Shown: piece after piece, positions 7,415-16,484 of the stretch | Numbering within the stretch: the stretch's first letter is position 1 | How the letters are laid out: every line of letters begins with the position of its first letter | Origin: Flavobacterium frigoris PS1 | Lineage (GTDB): Bacteria; Bacteroidota; Bacteroidia; Flavobacteriales; Flavobacteriaceae | Assembly: GCF_000252125.1 (NCBI RefSeq) | Contig: NZ_AHKF01000018.1 | Span: 186,001 to 250,000, forward strand | DNA length: 64,000 bases | Direction of reading: 5' to 3' | Made by a program: the position numbers and the translations under genes | The notes under the pieces: generated by a model | Database searches by the model: none | What the model was told of the DNA's origin: nothing | Seen by the model: only the letters and a program-made list of their open reading frames with translations

Positions 7415-9793
7415 ATGGATACACAAAATTGTTTCCATTGTGGTTTAGATATAATTAAAGTAGAAGAAATTGTTTTTGACGAAAAAAAATTTTGTTGCAA
7501 CGGTTGTAAGACCGTGTACGAAATTTTTAGTCTGAATGATTTGGGCTGCTATTATGATTTTGAAAAATCCCCTGGAGCGACTCCGCTAGACATAAGCGGT
7601 AAATATGATTTTTTAGACAATGAAAGTATTATTTCAAAATTATTGGAGTTTCAAGAGGATAGAACCGCTATTGTTTCACTTAGTATTCCTCATATTCATT
7701 GTAGTTCGTGTATTTGGATTCTGGAAAATTTACAACGTCTTCAAAAAGGAATAAGCGCTTCTCAGGTAAATTTCCCAGATAAAACAGTTAGGATTACATA
7801 CAATCCAGAATTAGTTTCGATCAAAACGATAGTTTATCTGTTAAGTTCTATTGGATATGAACCCTATATTAGTCTGGACAATTATGAAACGGGGACGAAG
7901 AATATTGATCGAAGCTTAACTTACAAATTAGGCGTTGCTTTCTTTTGTTTTGGAAATATTATGTTGCTTTCCTTTCCTGAATATTTTGAAGTTAATGAGT
8001 ATTGGCTAGACACTTACAAGCCTTTCTTTAGGTGGTTGATTTTTGTGATCTCGTTGCCTGCCTTCTTTTATTCGGCCAATGGCTATTATATTTCCGCATA
8101 CAAGAGTATCAAGTCAGGAATGTTGAATATTGATATCCCAATCGCATTGGGGATTATTGTAATGTTTGTTAGGAGTACCATAGATATAGCTTTTAATTAT
8201 GGGTCTGGCTTCTTTGATAGTTTAACGGGTTTGATTTTCTTTATGTTATTGGGTAAGATGTTTCAAATCAAGACTTATAGTTTTTTAAGTTTCGAAAGGG
8301 ATTTTAAGTCCTATTTTCCTATAGCCATTACCCGAGTTAATAGTGATACTACAGAAGAGAGTGTTCCGGTTTATGATATTCAAAAAGGGGATCGGTTGCT
8401 TATCAGGAATCAAGAGTTGATACCCGTTGATGGTATTTTAATTAGTGGAAGTGCGTCAATTGACTACAGTTTTGTGACAGGAGAAGCAATTCCGATCACC
8501 AAAAAATCGGGAGATAAAATATTTGCCGGAGGAAAACAAATAGGTAAAGTTATCGATATGGAGGTGCTGCATTCAGTGTCACAAAGTTACTTAACTCAGT
8601 TATGGAGTAATGATGTTTTTCAGAAAGATGTGGAACAAAAACACAAAAATATCACTGATATGATCAGCCGTTATTTTACTCCAATTCTTTTGTTGATTGC
8701 TTTTAGCTCATTTATGTATTGGATTTTTATTGATACAATCACTGCTTTTAATGTTTTTACATCCATATTGATTGTAGCCTGTCCTTGCGCCTTGGCGTTG
8801 ACCGCTCCTTTCACTATGGGTAATGTATTACGGATTTTGGGAAAACAGAAATTTTACCTAAAGAATGCTTTAGTCATTGAACAATTAGCAAAAGTAGATA
8901 CGATAGTTTTTGACAAAACAGGAACTATCACGACCAACAAGAAATCAAGTATTTCTTATGAAGGTATTTCGTTTTCTGAAGAGAACTTAATTCAGGTCAA
9001 AAATTTGCTTCGAGCTTCTAATCATCCATTGAGCAGAATGCTGTATGATTTCTTACCAGAAGGAAAGAGAATGAAAACAAATGATTTTGAAGAAATCACT
9101 GGTAAAGGAATTCAAGGTATGATTGATGGAAAGCATATTAAAATAGGTTCTGCTCTTTTTGTCGAAAAATCAGAAGAAAACGACATCATGCAAACATCGG
9201 TTCATATTATGATTGATGGGGTTTATTTCGGGAAATATGTTTTCAATAATCAATACAGAGAGGGCTTAGACAGTCTTTTTAAGATTTTGAAACAAAATTA
9301 CCAGATCAAAGTATTATCTGGTGATAACGATGGCGAAAAAACGACTTTAAGGAATATTTTGCCACAGGGAACTGAATTGGTATTTAATCAAAAGCCAGAA
9401 CAGAAACTCGAATTCATCAAGAAACTACAAGAAGAGGGTAAAAATGTTATGATGGTTGGCGATGGTTTAAATGATGCGGGTGCATTGGCGCAAAGCAACA
9501 TCGGTATATCAATTTCAGAAAACGTCAATGTTTTCTCACCTGCTTGTGATGCCATTCTTGAAGCGAACGAATTTCAAAAATTGCACTATTTTTTAAAGCT
9601 TTCGAAAAAAGCAATGAAAACTATCAAGATGAGTTTTGCAATATCATTGTTTTATAACGTAGTAGGATTGTCATTTGCAATCACGGGAAATTTAATGCCT
9701 TTGGTTGCCGCTATAATTATGCCGTTAAGCACCATTACGATTGTGAGTTTTGTAACGATAATGAGTAATTATTATGCAAAAAGGCTAAGGTAA
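7415..9793 (+). CDS. ccoI: Copper-transporting P-type ATPase CcoI/FixI
   Basis: A 792-residue P1B-type ATPase that moves copper across the inner membrane for cbb3 oxidase assembly. The N-terminus carries a Cys-rich metal-binding region (NCFHCG at 5-10, FCCNGC at about 27-31) and an HMA-like domain with HCSSC. Further motifs are the intramembrane CPC at 456-458, the phosphorylation site D500KTGT, the HP motif at His537 and the hinge G682DGLND. The frame is open from TTG 7379, but the predicted transcript starts near 7396. ATG 7415 gives MDTQNCFHCG and ATG 7403 is the alternative. It heads the cbb3 cluster, divergent from the Crp/Fnr regulator. Confidence 0.95.
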   Translation: MDTQNCFHCGLDIIKVEEIVFDEKKFCCNGCKTVYEIFSLNDLGCYYDFEKSPGATPLDISGKYDFLDNESIISKLLEFQEDRTAIVSLSIPHIHCSSCIWILENLQRLQKGISASQVNFPDKTVRITYNPELVSIKTIVYLLSSIGYEPYISLDNYETGTKNIDRSLTYKLGVAFFCFGNIMLLSFPEYFEVNEYWLDTYKPFFRWLIFVISLPAFFYSANGYYISAYKSIKSGMLNIDIPIALGIIVMFVRSTIDIAFNYGSGFFDSLTGLIFFMLLGKMFQIKTYSFLSFERDFKSYFPIAITRVNSDTTEESVPVYDIQKGDRLLIRNQELIPVDGILISGSASIDYSFVTGEAIPITKKSGDKIFAGGKQIGKVIDMEVLHSVSQSYLTQLWSNDVFQKDVEQKHKNITDMISRYFTPILLLIAFSSFMYWIFIDTITAFNVFTSILIVACPCALALTAPFTMGNVLRILGKQKFYLKNALVIEQLAKVDTIVFDKTGTITTNKKSSISYEGISFSEENLIQVKNLLRASNHPLSRMLYDFLPEGKRMKTNDFEEITGKGIQGMIDGKHIKIGSALFVEKSEENDIMQTSVHIMIDGVYFGKYVFNNQYREGLDSLFKILKQNYQIKVLSGDNDGEKTTLRNILPQGTELVFNQKPEQKLEFIKKLQEEGKNVMMVGDGLNDAGALAQSNIGISISENVNVFSPACDAILEANEFQKLHYFLKLSKKAMKTIKMSFAISLFYNVVGLSFAITGNLMPLVAAIIMPLSTITIVSFVTIMSNYYAKRLR

Positions 9794-9825
9794 CTTTATA
9801 ATAAATTTAACAAAAAATAAAGAAG

Positions 9826-9870
9826 TATGATAAATGTCATATTTTTAGGAGGACAAGCAAGTTAACTTTG
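9826..9870 (+). promoter_or_regulatory. Crp/Fnr-type box and promoter of the ccoS-ccoNO operon
   Basis: TATGA-TAAATG-TCATA (9826-9841) is followed by a perfect -7 element TAACTTTG (9863-9870). The centre-to-end distance is 36.5 nt, identical to the ccoI and hemN promoters, and no -33 TTG is present. The predicted start is near 9875, 14 nt before the ccoS ATG. This gives the structural oxidase genes a promoter separate from ccoI. Confidence 0.78.
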
Positions 9871-9888
9871 TATACACAAATTATAGGT

Positions 9889-10074
9889 ATGAGTGTCATT
9901 TATTTATTAATCTCCATCAGTATTTTCGTAGCTGTTGCTTTTTTTATTGCTTTTATAGTAGCGGTAAGAAGTGGTCAATATGACGATGACTATACTCCAT
10001 CCGTCAGGATGCTTTTTGATGACGAGATCAAGCCCCAAAAAGAAATACAAACAACAGAAGAAAAACAAAATTAA
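9889..10074 (+). CDS. ccoS: cbb3 oxidase assembly protein CcoS
   Basis: A 61-residue protein with one transmembrane helix (VIYLLISISIFVAVAFFIAFIV, cut here for description) followed by a short acidic tail that includes SGQYDDDYTPS, the usual CcoS signature. CcoS is needed for cofactor (haem b and copper) insertion into cbb3 oxidase. A longer frame from TTG 9868 would overlap the -7 element, so ATG 9889 is preferred. It ends 2 nt before ccoNO, so the two are translationally close and share the upstream box-controlled promoter. Confidence 0.9.
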   Translation: MSVIYLLISISIFVAVAFFIAFIVAVRSGQYDDDYTPSVRMLFDDEIKPQKEIQTTEEKQN

Positions 10075-10076
10075 TT

Positions 10077-12260
10077 ATGGAAATGCAGCAGTTTTACTAT
10101 GACAACAAAATTGTTAAAAAGTTCATTTACGCGACCATTGTTTTTGGAGTGGTCGGAATGGCAGTCGGACTTTTATTGGCGACATTATTTTTATTCCCAA
10201 ATCTTACGGACGGAATTTCGTGGTTAAGTTTTGGTCGATTAAGACCTTTACATACTAATGCAGTTATTTTTGCCTTTGTAGGAAATGCAATGTTTGCGGG
10301 AGTCTATTATTCTTTGCAGCGATTGTTGAAAGCGCGAATGTTTAATGATTTTTTGAGTAACCTGAATTTTTGGGGTTGGCAATTAATTATTGTGGCCGCG
10401 GCCATTTCCTTACCGTTAGGATATACTTCTTCAAAAGAATATGCTGAGTTGGAATGGCCTATAGATATTGCCATTGCATTGATTTGGGTTGTTTTTGGTA
10501 TCAACATGATTGGTACAATATTAAAAAGAAGAGAGCGTCATTTATATGTTGCGATTTGGTTTTATTTGGCCACTTTTGTAACGGTAGCCGTTTTACATAT
10601 TTTTAATAGTTTGGCATTGCCTGTGTCTGCAATGAAAAGTTACTCCGTTTATGCAGGTGTACAAGATGCTCTAGTGCAATGGTGGTACGGGCATAATGCG
10701 GTAGCTTTTTTCTTGACGACTCCGTTTTTAGGATTGATGTATTATTTTGTACCAAAAGCGGCAAACCGTCCGGTATACTCTTACCGTTTGTCAATCGTTC
10801 ACTTTTGGTCATTGATATTTTTATATATATGGGCAGGTCCCCATCACTTATTATATTCTGCATTGCCTAACTGGGCTCAGAATTTAGGTGTTGCGTTTTC
10901 AATCATGTTATTGGCTCCGTCTTGGGGAGGTATGATTAATGGATTGTTGACTTTACGTGGTGCTTGGGATAAAGTGCGTGTTGATCCTGTTTTGAAATTT
11001 TTCGTTGTAGCAATTACCGGATATGGTATGGCTACGTTTGAAGGACCTATGTTGTCTCTTAAAAACGTAAATGCAATTGCGCATTTCACGGATTGGATTA
11101 TTGCACATGTTCACGTTGGGGCTTTGGCTTGGAATGGTTTTATGGCTTTCGGTATGATTTACTGGTTGGTTCCAAGAATGTCAAAAGGACCTTTGTTTTC
11201 ATCTAAATTGGCCAACTTTCACTTTTGGATTGGGACACTAGGTATCATACTTTATACATTACCGATGTACGTAGCCGGTTTTTTACAAGCCTCAATGTGG
11301 AAACAATTTAATCCTGATGGAACTTTAACTTACGGAAATTTCCTTGAAACTGTGACGCAAATTATGCCAATGTATTGGATGCGTGCTGCAGGAGGAACCT
11401 TATATATTATCGGAATGTTTGTTTTAGTATATAACATCACTAAAACAATCAGAGCAAATGCATCAATTGAAGATGAATTAGCCGAAGCACCTGAATTACA
11501 AAAAATCAGCAGTGGTAGAACTAAAGGAGAGAAGTTTCACCCTTGGTTAGAGAGAAAACCAATTCAGTTGACAATTCTTGCAACAGTAGCAATCTTAATT
11601 GGTGGAATTATTCAAATCGTTCCGACGATAATGGTAAAATCTAATATTCCAACTATCGCCAGTGTAAAACCATACTCACCTTTGGAATTAGAAGGTCGTG
11701 ATTTATACATCCGTGAAGGTTGTGTGGGTTGTCACTCACAAATGGTACGTCCTTTTAGAAGTGAAGTAGAACGTTACGGGCCACAATCAAAAGCGGGAGA
11801 ATTTGTTTATGATCATCCATTCCTTTGGGGTTCTAAACGTACAGGACCAGATTTATTAAGAGTAGGAGGTAAGTACAATGATAACTGGCACTTCAACCAT
11901 ATGTGGAGTCCTCAAAGTACCTCTTCAGGTTCTATAATGCCAGGATACAAATGGTTGTTTGACAATAGCGCTTTAGATATTTCAGATATTGAAGCGAAAA
12001 TGAAAGTGATGCAAACGCTAGGAGTTCCTTACACTGATGCTGAAGTTGCAAATGCTAAAAATGCAATTAAGGAGCAATCTCAAAAAATTGAAGATAATCT
12101 TCATGCTGATCCTGACTTTGTTAAAAGTTATGAGAACAGTAAGAAAAAGGCAGTGGCTAAAGGAGAAAAATTTGTGCCAATGCATGAGAGAGAAATTGTA
12201 GCATTAATAGCTTACATACAAAGGTTAGGAACTGATATTAAAGTAAAAGATAATAAGTAG
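10077..12260 (+). CDS. ccoNO: cbb3-type cytochrome c oxidase fused subunits I and II (CcoNO)
   Basis: A 727-residue fusion of the catalytic haem-copper subunit CcoN and the monohaem cytochrome c subunit CcoO of the high-affinity terminal oxidase. The first ~470 residues have about 12 membrane helices with HTNAVIFAFVGNAMFAG, WWYGHNAVAFFLTTP and HVHVGALAWNGF carrying haem and CuB histidines. After a linker and one more helix, the CcoO part has C549VGCH553 with SQMVRPF and the distal PGYKWLF Met-ligand region. The fusion is usual in Bacteroidota, whereas proteobacteria have separate genes. It is flanked by ccoS and ccoQ. Confidence 0.95.
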   Translation: MEMQQFYYDNKIVKKFIYATIVFGVVGMAVGLLLATLFLFPNLTDGISWLSFGRLRPLHTNAVIFAFVGNAMFAGVYYSLQRLLKARMFNDFLSNLNFWGWQLIIVAAAISLPLGYTSSKEYAELEWPIDIAIALIWVVFGINMIGTILKRRERHLYVAIWFYLATFVTVAVLHIFNSLALPVSAMKSYSVYAGVQDALVQWWYGHNAVAFFLTTPFLGLMYYFVPKAANRPVYSYRLSIVHFWSLIFLYIWAGPHHLLYSALPNWAQNLGVAFSIMLLAPSWGGMINGLLTLRGAWDKVRVDPVLKFFVVAITGYGMATFEGPMLSLKNVNAIAHFTDWIIAHVHVGALAWNGFMAFGMIYWLVPRMSKGPLFSSKLANFHFWIGTLGIILYTLPMYVAGFLQASMWKQFNPDGTLTYGNFLETVTQIMPMYWMRAAGGTLYIIGMFVLVYNITKTIRANASIEDELAEAPELQKISSGRTKGEKFHPWLERKPIQLTILATVAILIGGIIQIVPTIMVKSNIPTIASVKPYSPLELEGRDLYIREGCVGCHSQMVRPFRSEVERYGPQSKAGEFVYDHPFLWGSKRTGPDLLRVGGKYNDNWHFNHMWSPQSTSSGSIMPGYKWLFDNSALDISDIEAKMKVMQTLGVPYTDAEVANAKNAIKEQSQKIEDNLHADPDFVKSYENSKKKAVAKGEKFVPMHEREIVALIAYIQRLGTDIKVKDNK

Positions 12261-12271
12261 TAAAGTAACAG

Positions 12272-12337
12272 AGTCACAAAGCCTCAAAGTAGCGGAAGCA
12301 TAAAATAAAAACTTTGCTACTTTGAAACTTTGCCACT
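12272..12337. repeat. Imperfect inverted repeat between ccoNO and ccoQ
   Basis: Two 22-nt arms (12272-12293 and 12316-12337) pair with four mismatches around a 22-nt loop; the shared core is TCAAAGTAGC/GCTACTTTGA and the arms are rich in CAAAG. It begins 12 nt after the ccoNO stop and ends 17 nt before ccoQ. No T tract follows, so it is not a typical terminator. It could be an mRNA-stabilising or processing hairpin, or a REP-like dispersed element. Confidence 0.6.
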
Positions 12338-12354
12338 TTTAAACTCAATTTAAA

Positions 12355-12531
12355 ATGTTTGAACAAATAAAACACAACATGGAAACGATCGCGGGAGTTG
12401 CGATTTATCCGATACTATCGTTATTGATTTTCTTTTTCTTCTTTGTGGGCCTTGGAATATGGGTTGCGTTCTATAAAAAAGAGAAGATCAATGAATTGAG
12501 TCAAATTCCATTTAACGATAATAATATATAA
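12355..12531 (+). CDS. ccoQ: cbb3 oxidase subunit CcoQ/FixQ-like small protein
   Basis: A short gene of 58 codons, ATG 12355 to TAA 12529-12531. The protein starts MFEQIKHNMETIAGV and has one strongly hydrophobic helix (about residues 15-40, ending GLGIWVAFYKKEK). A charged tail follows, ending NDNNI. A single-helix protein between ccoNO and ccoP is the expected form and place of CcoQ, which stabilises the CcoP interaction in other bacteria. A second Met at residue 9 could also start the protein. Its gap to ccoP is 16 nt, so the operon continues. Confidence 0.85.
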   Translation: MFEQIKHNMETIAGVAIYPILSLLIFFFFFVGLGIWVAFYKKEKINELSQIPFNDNNI

Positions 12532-12547
12532 TTTCAAAATATTTAAA

Positions 12548-13459
12548 ATGAAAAAATTAATTCCAGCCTACGTTAGAGTACCGGCAATTTTCTTCCTCAT
12601 TTTTGGAGCAATGGAATATTTTATAGATTCAGGTGATCGAGCCGCATTTATAAAATACCCTATGGTCTCATTGTTTCTGTTGTTTTTTCTATTTCTTTTA
12701 ATCGCAATAGAAATTACAATTAAAGCAATTGATAACATCACATATCAAATGCTGACTGAGGAGCAAAAAATAAAATTAGAAGAACAAAGTAACTTGAGTT
12801 TTAGGGAGAGCGACTGGTATCAAACGCTGATGCAAAAACTGACCAAAACTGAGCCTATTGAAAACGAAGGAAATCTTCTGCTAAATCACGACTATGATGG
12901 TATCAAGGAATTAGACAATAATCTGCCGCCATGGTGGGTATATTTATTCTACGGTTGTATTGTTTTTGCGCTAGTATATATGGTTCGATTTGAAATTATG
13001 GGAGGTGACGACCAAGAAATGGAATTGAAGAAAGAATTAGCACAAGCTAAAATTGATGTTGCTGAATACATGAAAACAGCTCCAGATTTAATGGATGAAA
13101 AAACGGTGACCTTACTTACGGAACCGGCTGATTTAGCTATCGGTAAAACAATTTTCATGGAAAATTGTGCAGCCTGCCATAGAGCGGATGCTGGAGGACA
13201 AATTGGGCCTAACTTGACGGATGATAAATGGATTTTGGGTGGCGGAATTAAAAATGTATTCCATACTTTAGTTAATGGAGGTCGTGATGGAAAAGGAATG
13301 ATCTCTTGGAAAGGTACACTTAAACCAAAAGAAATGCAGAAAGTGGCAAGTTATGTATTGTCTCTGAAAGGAAGCAATCCAAAAGATCCAAAAGCACCTG
13401 ACGGTGAAGTATGGGTTGAAGAAGCTGCATCGAGTACTGAAGTTTCGGTTGCTAACTAA
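12548..13459 (+). CDS. ccoP: cbb3 oxidase cytochrome c subunit III (CcoP), monohaem
   Basis: A 303-residue membrane-anchored cytochrome. It has two N-terminal hydrophobic helices (about 8-60), a soluble helical stretch, then the FixP_N segment with HDYDGIKELDNNLPPWW and a third helix (about 135-150). A single class I cytochrome c domain follows, with C207AACH211 and the distal Met in KGMISWKG. Only one CXXCH is present, where proteobacterial CcoP usually has two haems. The extra N-terminal helices and the single haem seem to be the Bacteroidota form. It feeds electrons to CcoO in the periplasm. The Ala/Glu-rich tail is low in complexity. Confidence 0.93.
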   Translation: MKKLIPAYVRVPAIFFLIFGAMEYFIDSGDRAAFIKYPMVSLFLLFFLFLLIAIEITIKAIDNITYQMLTEEQKIKLEEQSNLSFRESDWYQTLMQKLTKTEPIENEGNLLLNHDYDGIKELDNNLPPWWVYLFYGCIVFALVYMVRFEIMGGDDQEMELKKELAQAKIDVAEYMKTAPDLMDEKTVTLLTEPADLAIGKTIFMENCAACHRADAGGQIGPNLTDDKWILGGGIKNVFHTLVNGGRDGKGMISWKGTLKPKEMQKVASYVLSLKGSNPKDPKAPDGEVWVEEAASSTEVSVAN

Positions 13460-13488
13460 AGATACATTGAAAGTATAAAAATAAAAAC

Positions 13489-14907
13489 ATGTCAAAATTA
13501 CCAGACGAAGCATTTAGAGATACCATTGGTACTATCGACGAAGAGGGAAATAGAAAATTTATATTTCCTAAAAAACCTTCAGGTAAATTCTACGACTATA
13601 GAAAATGGGTGAGTTACTTTTTGTTGATCATTTTGATTGCCAATCCTTTTATAAAGATTAATGGAAATCAGTTCATGTTATTCAATATCATGGAACGTCG
13701 ATTTAATATTTTTGGATTTCCTTTTTGGCCGCAGGACTTCTATCTATTTGTACTATTTATGATAGTAGGAGTGGTATTTGTCATCTTGTTTACTGTGATT
13801 TTTGGAAGAATATTTTGTGGATGGATTTGTCCGCAAACTATTTTCTTAGAGATGGTTTTTCGTAGAATTGAGTATTGGATAGAAGGAGATCGAGGTGCGC
13901 AAATCAGATTGTCTAAACAAGAATGGAATGCAGAGAAAATAAGAAAAAAGGGAATTAAGTGGTTTATTTTTCTAATCATCTCTTTTGGTATTGCAAATGT
14001 ATTTCTTGCCTATCTTATTGGTAGTGATAAACTATTGCAAATGATTGAAGAGGGACCTATTAATAATATTAGTACGTTGATTGCGTTGTCTATTTTTACA
14101 GGGGTTTTCTATTTTATATTTGTTTGGTTTAGAGAGCAAGTTTGCATTATAGCCTGTCCTTACGGAAGGTTGCAAGGAGTTCTCTTGGACAATAAATCAA
14201 TAAATGTTGCTTATGACTTTGTACGTGGCGAAAAAGAAACGGGTAGAGCTAAGTTTAATAAGCAGGAAGATAGAGATGCCAGCGGAAAAGGGGATTGTAT
14301 CGATTGCAAACAATGCGTCAATGTATGTCCAACAGGAATTGACATTCGTAATGGGACTCAATTGGAATGTGTGAATTGCACTGCTTGTATTGATGAGTGT
14401 GATGTGATAATGGAGAATATAGGTTTGCCCAAAGGATTAATCCGCTATGCATCCGAAGATGAAATAGAGCAGAAGCTTCCTTTCAAGTTCACCGCAAGAA
14501 TGAAAGGCTATACTTCGATATTGGTTATTTTAGTCGGTATTTTATTGGGTTTACTGTTTTTGAGAACAGAGGTAGAGGCTACTATTTTAAGATTGCCTGG
14601 ACAGCTTTTTCAGCACAAAGGGGATAAAATAAGTAATGTTTTTACCTATAAAATTATAAATAAGACCAACAATGATTTTAATGATATTCATTTCAAATTG
14701 GAAGGTATAAAAGGAAGTTTAAATGTAGTTGGAAAACAACATTTTATAGTTAAAAAACAAGGAATGAATGAAGGGACCTTGTTTGTTGAAATCAATCAAT
14801 ATTTATTAGAGAGTGATAAAACAAAATTAAAAATTGAAGTGTACGACGGTGATAAAAAAATTGAAACCAGTACGACTAATTTTTTAAGTCCACGAAGTTT
14901 CGATTAG
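13489..14907 (+). CDS. ccoG: cbb3 oxidase accessory protein CcoG (polyferredoxin)
   Basis: A 472-residue inner-membrane iron-sulphur protein of the CcoG/RdxA/FixG family, involved in Cu(II) reduction or cofactor delivery for cbb3 assembly. About four N-terminal membrane helices include the FCGWICPQ motif, with a later IIACPYGR motif. Two 4Fe-4S motifs follow, CIDCKQCVNVCP (from Cys270) and CVNCTACIDECD. There is a fifth helix near residue 345 and a C-terminal Ig-like domain ending SPRSFD. Spacing from ccoP is 29 nt and ccoH follows after 46 nt. The length is typical. Confidence 0.94.
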   Translation: MSKLPDEAFRDTIGTIDEEGNRKFIFPKKPSGKFYDYRKWVSYFLLIILIANPFIKINGNQFMLFNIMERRFNIFGFPFWPQDFYLFVLFMIVGVVFVILFTVIFGRIFCGWICPQTIFLEMVFRRIEYWIEGDRGAQIRLSKQEWNAEKIRKKGIKWFIFLIISFGIANVFLAYLIGSDKLLQMIEEGPINNISTLIALSIFTGVFYFIFVWFREQVCIIACPYGRLQGVLLDNKSINVAYDFVRGEKETGRAKFNKQEDRDASGKGDCIDCKQCVNVCPTGIDIRNGTQLECVNCTACIDECDVIMENIGLPKGLIRYASEDEIEQKLPFKFTARMKGYTSILVILVGILLGLLFLRTEVEATILRLPGQLFQHKGDKISNVFTYKIINKTNNDFNDIHFKLEGIKGSLNVVGKQHFIVKKQGMNEGTLFVEINQYLLESDKTKLKIEVYDGDKKIETSTTNFLSPRSFD

Positions 14908-14953
14908 TATAATAATTAATTGAAGGTGCGCCTTCAAAATTAAAAATATAGAT

Positions 14954-15403
14954 ATGAAAATTAATTGGGGAGGCGGAATCGTCATAGCAATTGTATTGTT
15001 TATGAGTTTCATTTTATATTTTGTTATCAAAGTACAAGTAAATCCAAAATATGATAACGATTTGGTCGTCGAGGAATATTACAAGCATGACGCTGTTTTT
15101 GGACAGGAAATGAAAAGAGTCCAGAATGCAGAGGATTTAGATCAAAAACCACTTATAGTAAAGACTGCTGCCGGAATCACAGTTGTTTTTCCATCCGCAT
15201 TTAAGCCACATAAAATAAAAGGAACAGTGTCCCTTTATAGACCGTCTAACAAAAAATTAGACTTCGAAATTCCTATTTCGTTGTCTAATCCATCTTTGCT
15301 CATACCTAAATCAAATTTGGTAGGCGGTCGCTGGGACATTAACATGGAGTGGCAGTATGACGGAAAACAGTATTTGACCAAGGATACTTTCTATATAAAT
15401 TAG
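14954..15403 (+). CDS. ccoH: cbb3 oxidase assembly protein CcoH/FixH
   Basis: A 149-residue protein with one N-terminal membrane helix (about 5-27, GGGIVIAIVLFMSFILYF) and a periplasmic beta domain, the FixH/CcoH layout. The motif DLVVEEYYKHD just after the helix and the C-terminal GRWDINMEWQYDGKQY are family features. CcoH assists late cbb3 assembly and may stay associated with the complex. It sits between ccoG and the TauE/SafE-like gene, all in one direction. Confidence 0.9.
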   Translation: MKINWGGGIVIAIVLFMSFILYFVIKVQVNPKYDNDLVVEEYYKHDAVFGQEMKRVQNAEDLDQKPLIVKTAAGITVVFPSAFKPHKIKGTVSLYRPSNKKLDFEIPISLSNPSLLIPKSNLVGGRWDINMEWQYDGKQYLTKDTFYIN

Positions 15404-15441
15404 AAACAACTATTCGAAAATTCTAGACCCAACAAGTCTTA

Positions 15442-16170
15442 ATGATTTTCGATTTTACGACTTATTTTATGCTTTACACAGCGTTTATTTTCGGTTTAAT
15501 TAGCAGTTTTCATTGCATAGGAATGTGTGGGCCTATTGCTATGATGTTACCTGTAGACAGAAATAACCCTACAAAAAAAGCGAGCCAGATTGTAACCTAT
15601 CATCTGGGGAGGTTAACAGCCTATGGTACAATAGGTCTCATTTTTGGGTTGGTTGGTAAAGGTTTTTTCATAGCTGGAATACAACAAAATCTGTCCATAT
15701 TTATTGGAGTTGCTATGATTGCGGTGATCTTGATTCCAGATAAGATATTTTCAAAATATAATTTTTCAAAACCAATATTTAAATTGATATCTAAAGTCAA
15801 ATCAACGCTGGGTAGTCAATTTAAAAACAGGAGCTATAAGTCACTGTTTACTATAGGTTTACTTAATGGTGTTTTGCCATGTGGGATGGTTTATGTAGCT
15901 TTGTTTGGAGCAATCGCCATGCAAAGTGAAAGTTTAGGTGTTTTGTATATGGTTTTGTTTGGATTAGGAACCGTTCCTATGATGAGCAGCGTAATTTACA
16001 TCAATTCTTTTTTGACAGTGCCGGTCCGTAATAGGATTCAAAAGGTCATACCATATGTTGCCGTTTTAATTGGAATACTATTTATATTGCGAGGATTGGG
16101 CCTGGGAATTCCTTATGTTTCCCCATCTAATATGAGTTTGTTTATACAGGAAACTCCAAATTGCCATTAA
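15442..16170 (+). CDS. TauE/SafE (UreH-like) family membrane protein of the cbb3 cluster
   Basis: A 242-residue polytopic membrane protein with about six helices. The signature SFHCIGMCGPIAMMLP lies in the first helix, and a related LPCGMVYVALFGA is seen near residue 148. This family is often encoded beside ccoG and ccoH and is thought to handle copper or another factor for oxidase maturation; the label sulphite exporter is inherited and not supported here. ATG 15442 is the first start, and ATG 15469 (MLYTAFIFG) is also plausible. It ends 36 nt before the DUF465 gene. Confidence 0.85.
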   Translation: MIFDFTTYFMLYTAFIFGLISSFHCIGMCGPIAMMLPVDRNNPTKKASQIVTYHLGRLTAYGTIGLIFGLVGKGFFIAGIQQNLSIFIGVAMIAVILIPDKIFSKYNFSKPIFKLISKVKSTLGSQFKNRSYKSLFTIGLLNGVLPCGMVYVALFGAIAMQSESLGVLYMVLFGLGTVPMMSSVIYINSFLTVPVRNRIQKVIPYVAVLIGILFILRGLGLGIPYVSPSNMSLFIQETPNCH

Positions 16171-16206
16171 TTAATTGTCATTATTTTTAATATAAATTCA
16201 ATCCAC

Positions 16207-16443
16207 ATGGAAAGACACGATTTAATACACGAGTTTCCTCAATTTGAGGAAAAAATTCATAAATTAAAAGTTGAAGATCCCCATTTCAGAAGGCTCTTTG
16301 ATGAATATCACGAACTAGAACACGAAATTCATCGCGTAAATACTGACATTGAAGTAGTCACTGATGAGCATGCCCATGAGTTAAAAGCTAAATTACTGTT
16401 TATCAAAGATGAACTGTATGGCATTTTAACAAAGGACGAATAG
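16207..16443 (+). CDS. DUF465 (YdcH-like) small helical protein
   Basis: A 78-residue highly charged, all-helical protein, starting MERHDLIHEFPQFEEKIHKL. It contains the DxHFRRLFDEYHELEHEIHR pattern of the DUF465/YdcH family and probably forms a helical hairpin or coiled coil in the cytoplasm. Function is unknown. It is the last gene of the cbb3 run and is followed by a strong hairpin, so co-transcription is likely, though a direct role in respiration is not implied. Confidence 0.85.
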   Translation: MERHDLIHEFPQFEEKIHKLKVEDPHFRRLFDEYHELEHEIHRVNTDIEVVTDEHAHELKAKLLFIKDELYGILTKDE

Positions 16444-16484
16444 ATTCTAATTGGACCGCTATTTTTTTATGATTTCAAAATAAT

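Noticed and set aside
9847-9852. Perfect Shine-Dalgarno-like AGGAGG upstream of ccoS
   Set aside because: It is 37 nt from the ATG and upstream of the -7 element, so it would not be in the message. Bacteroidota use little Shine-Dalgarno pairing.
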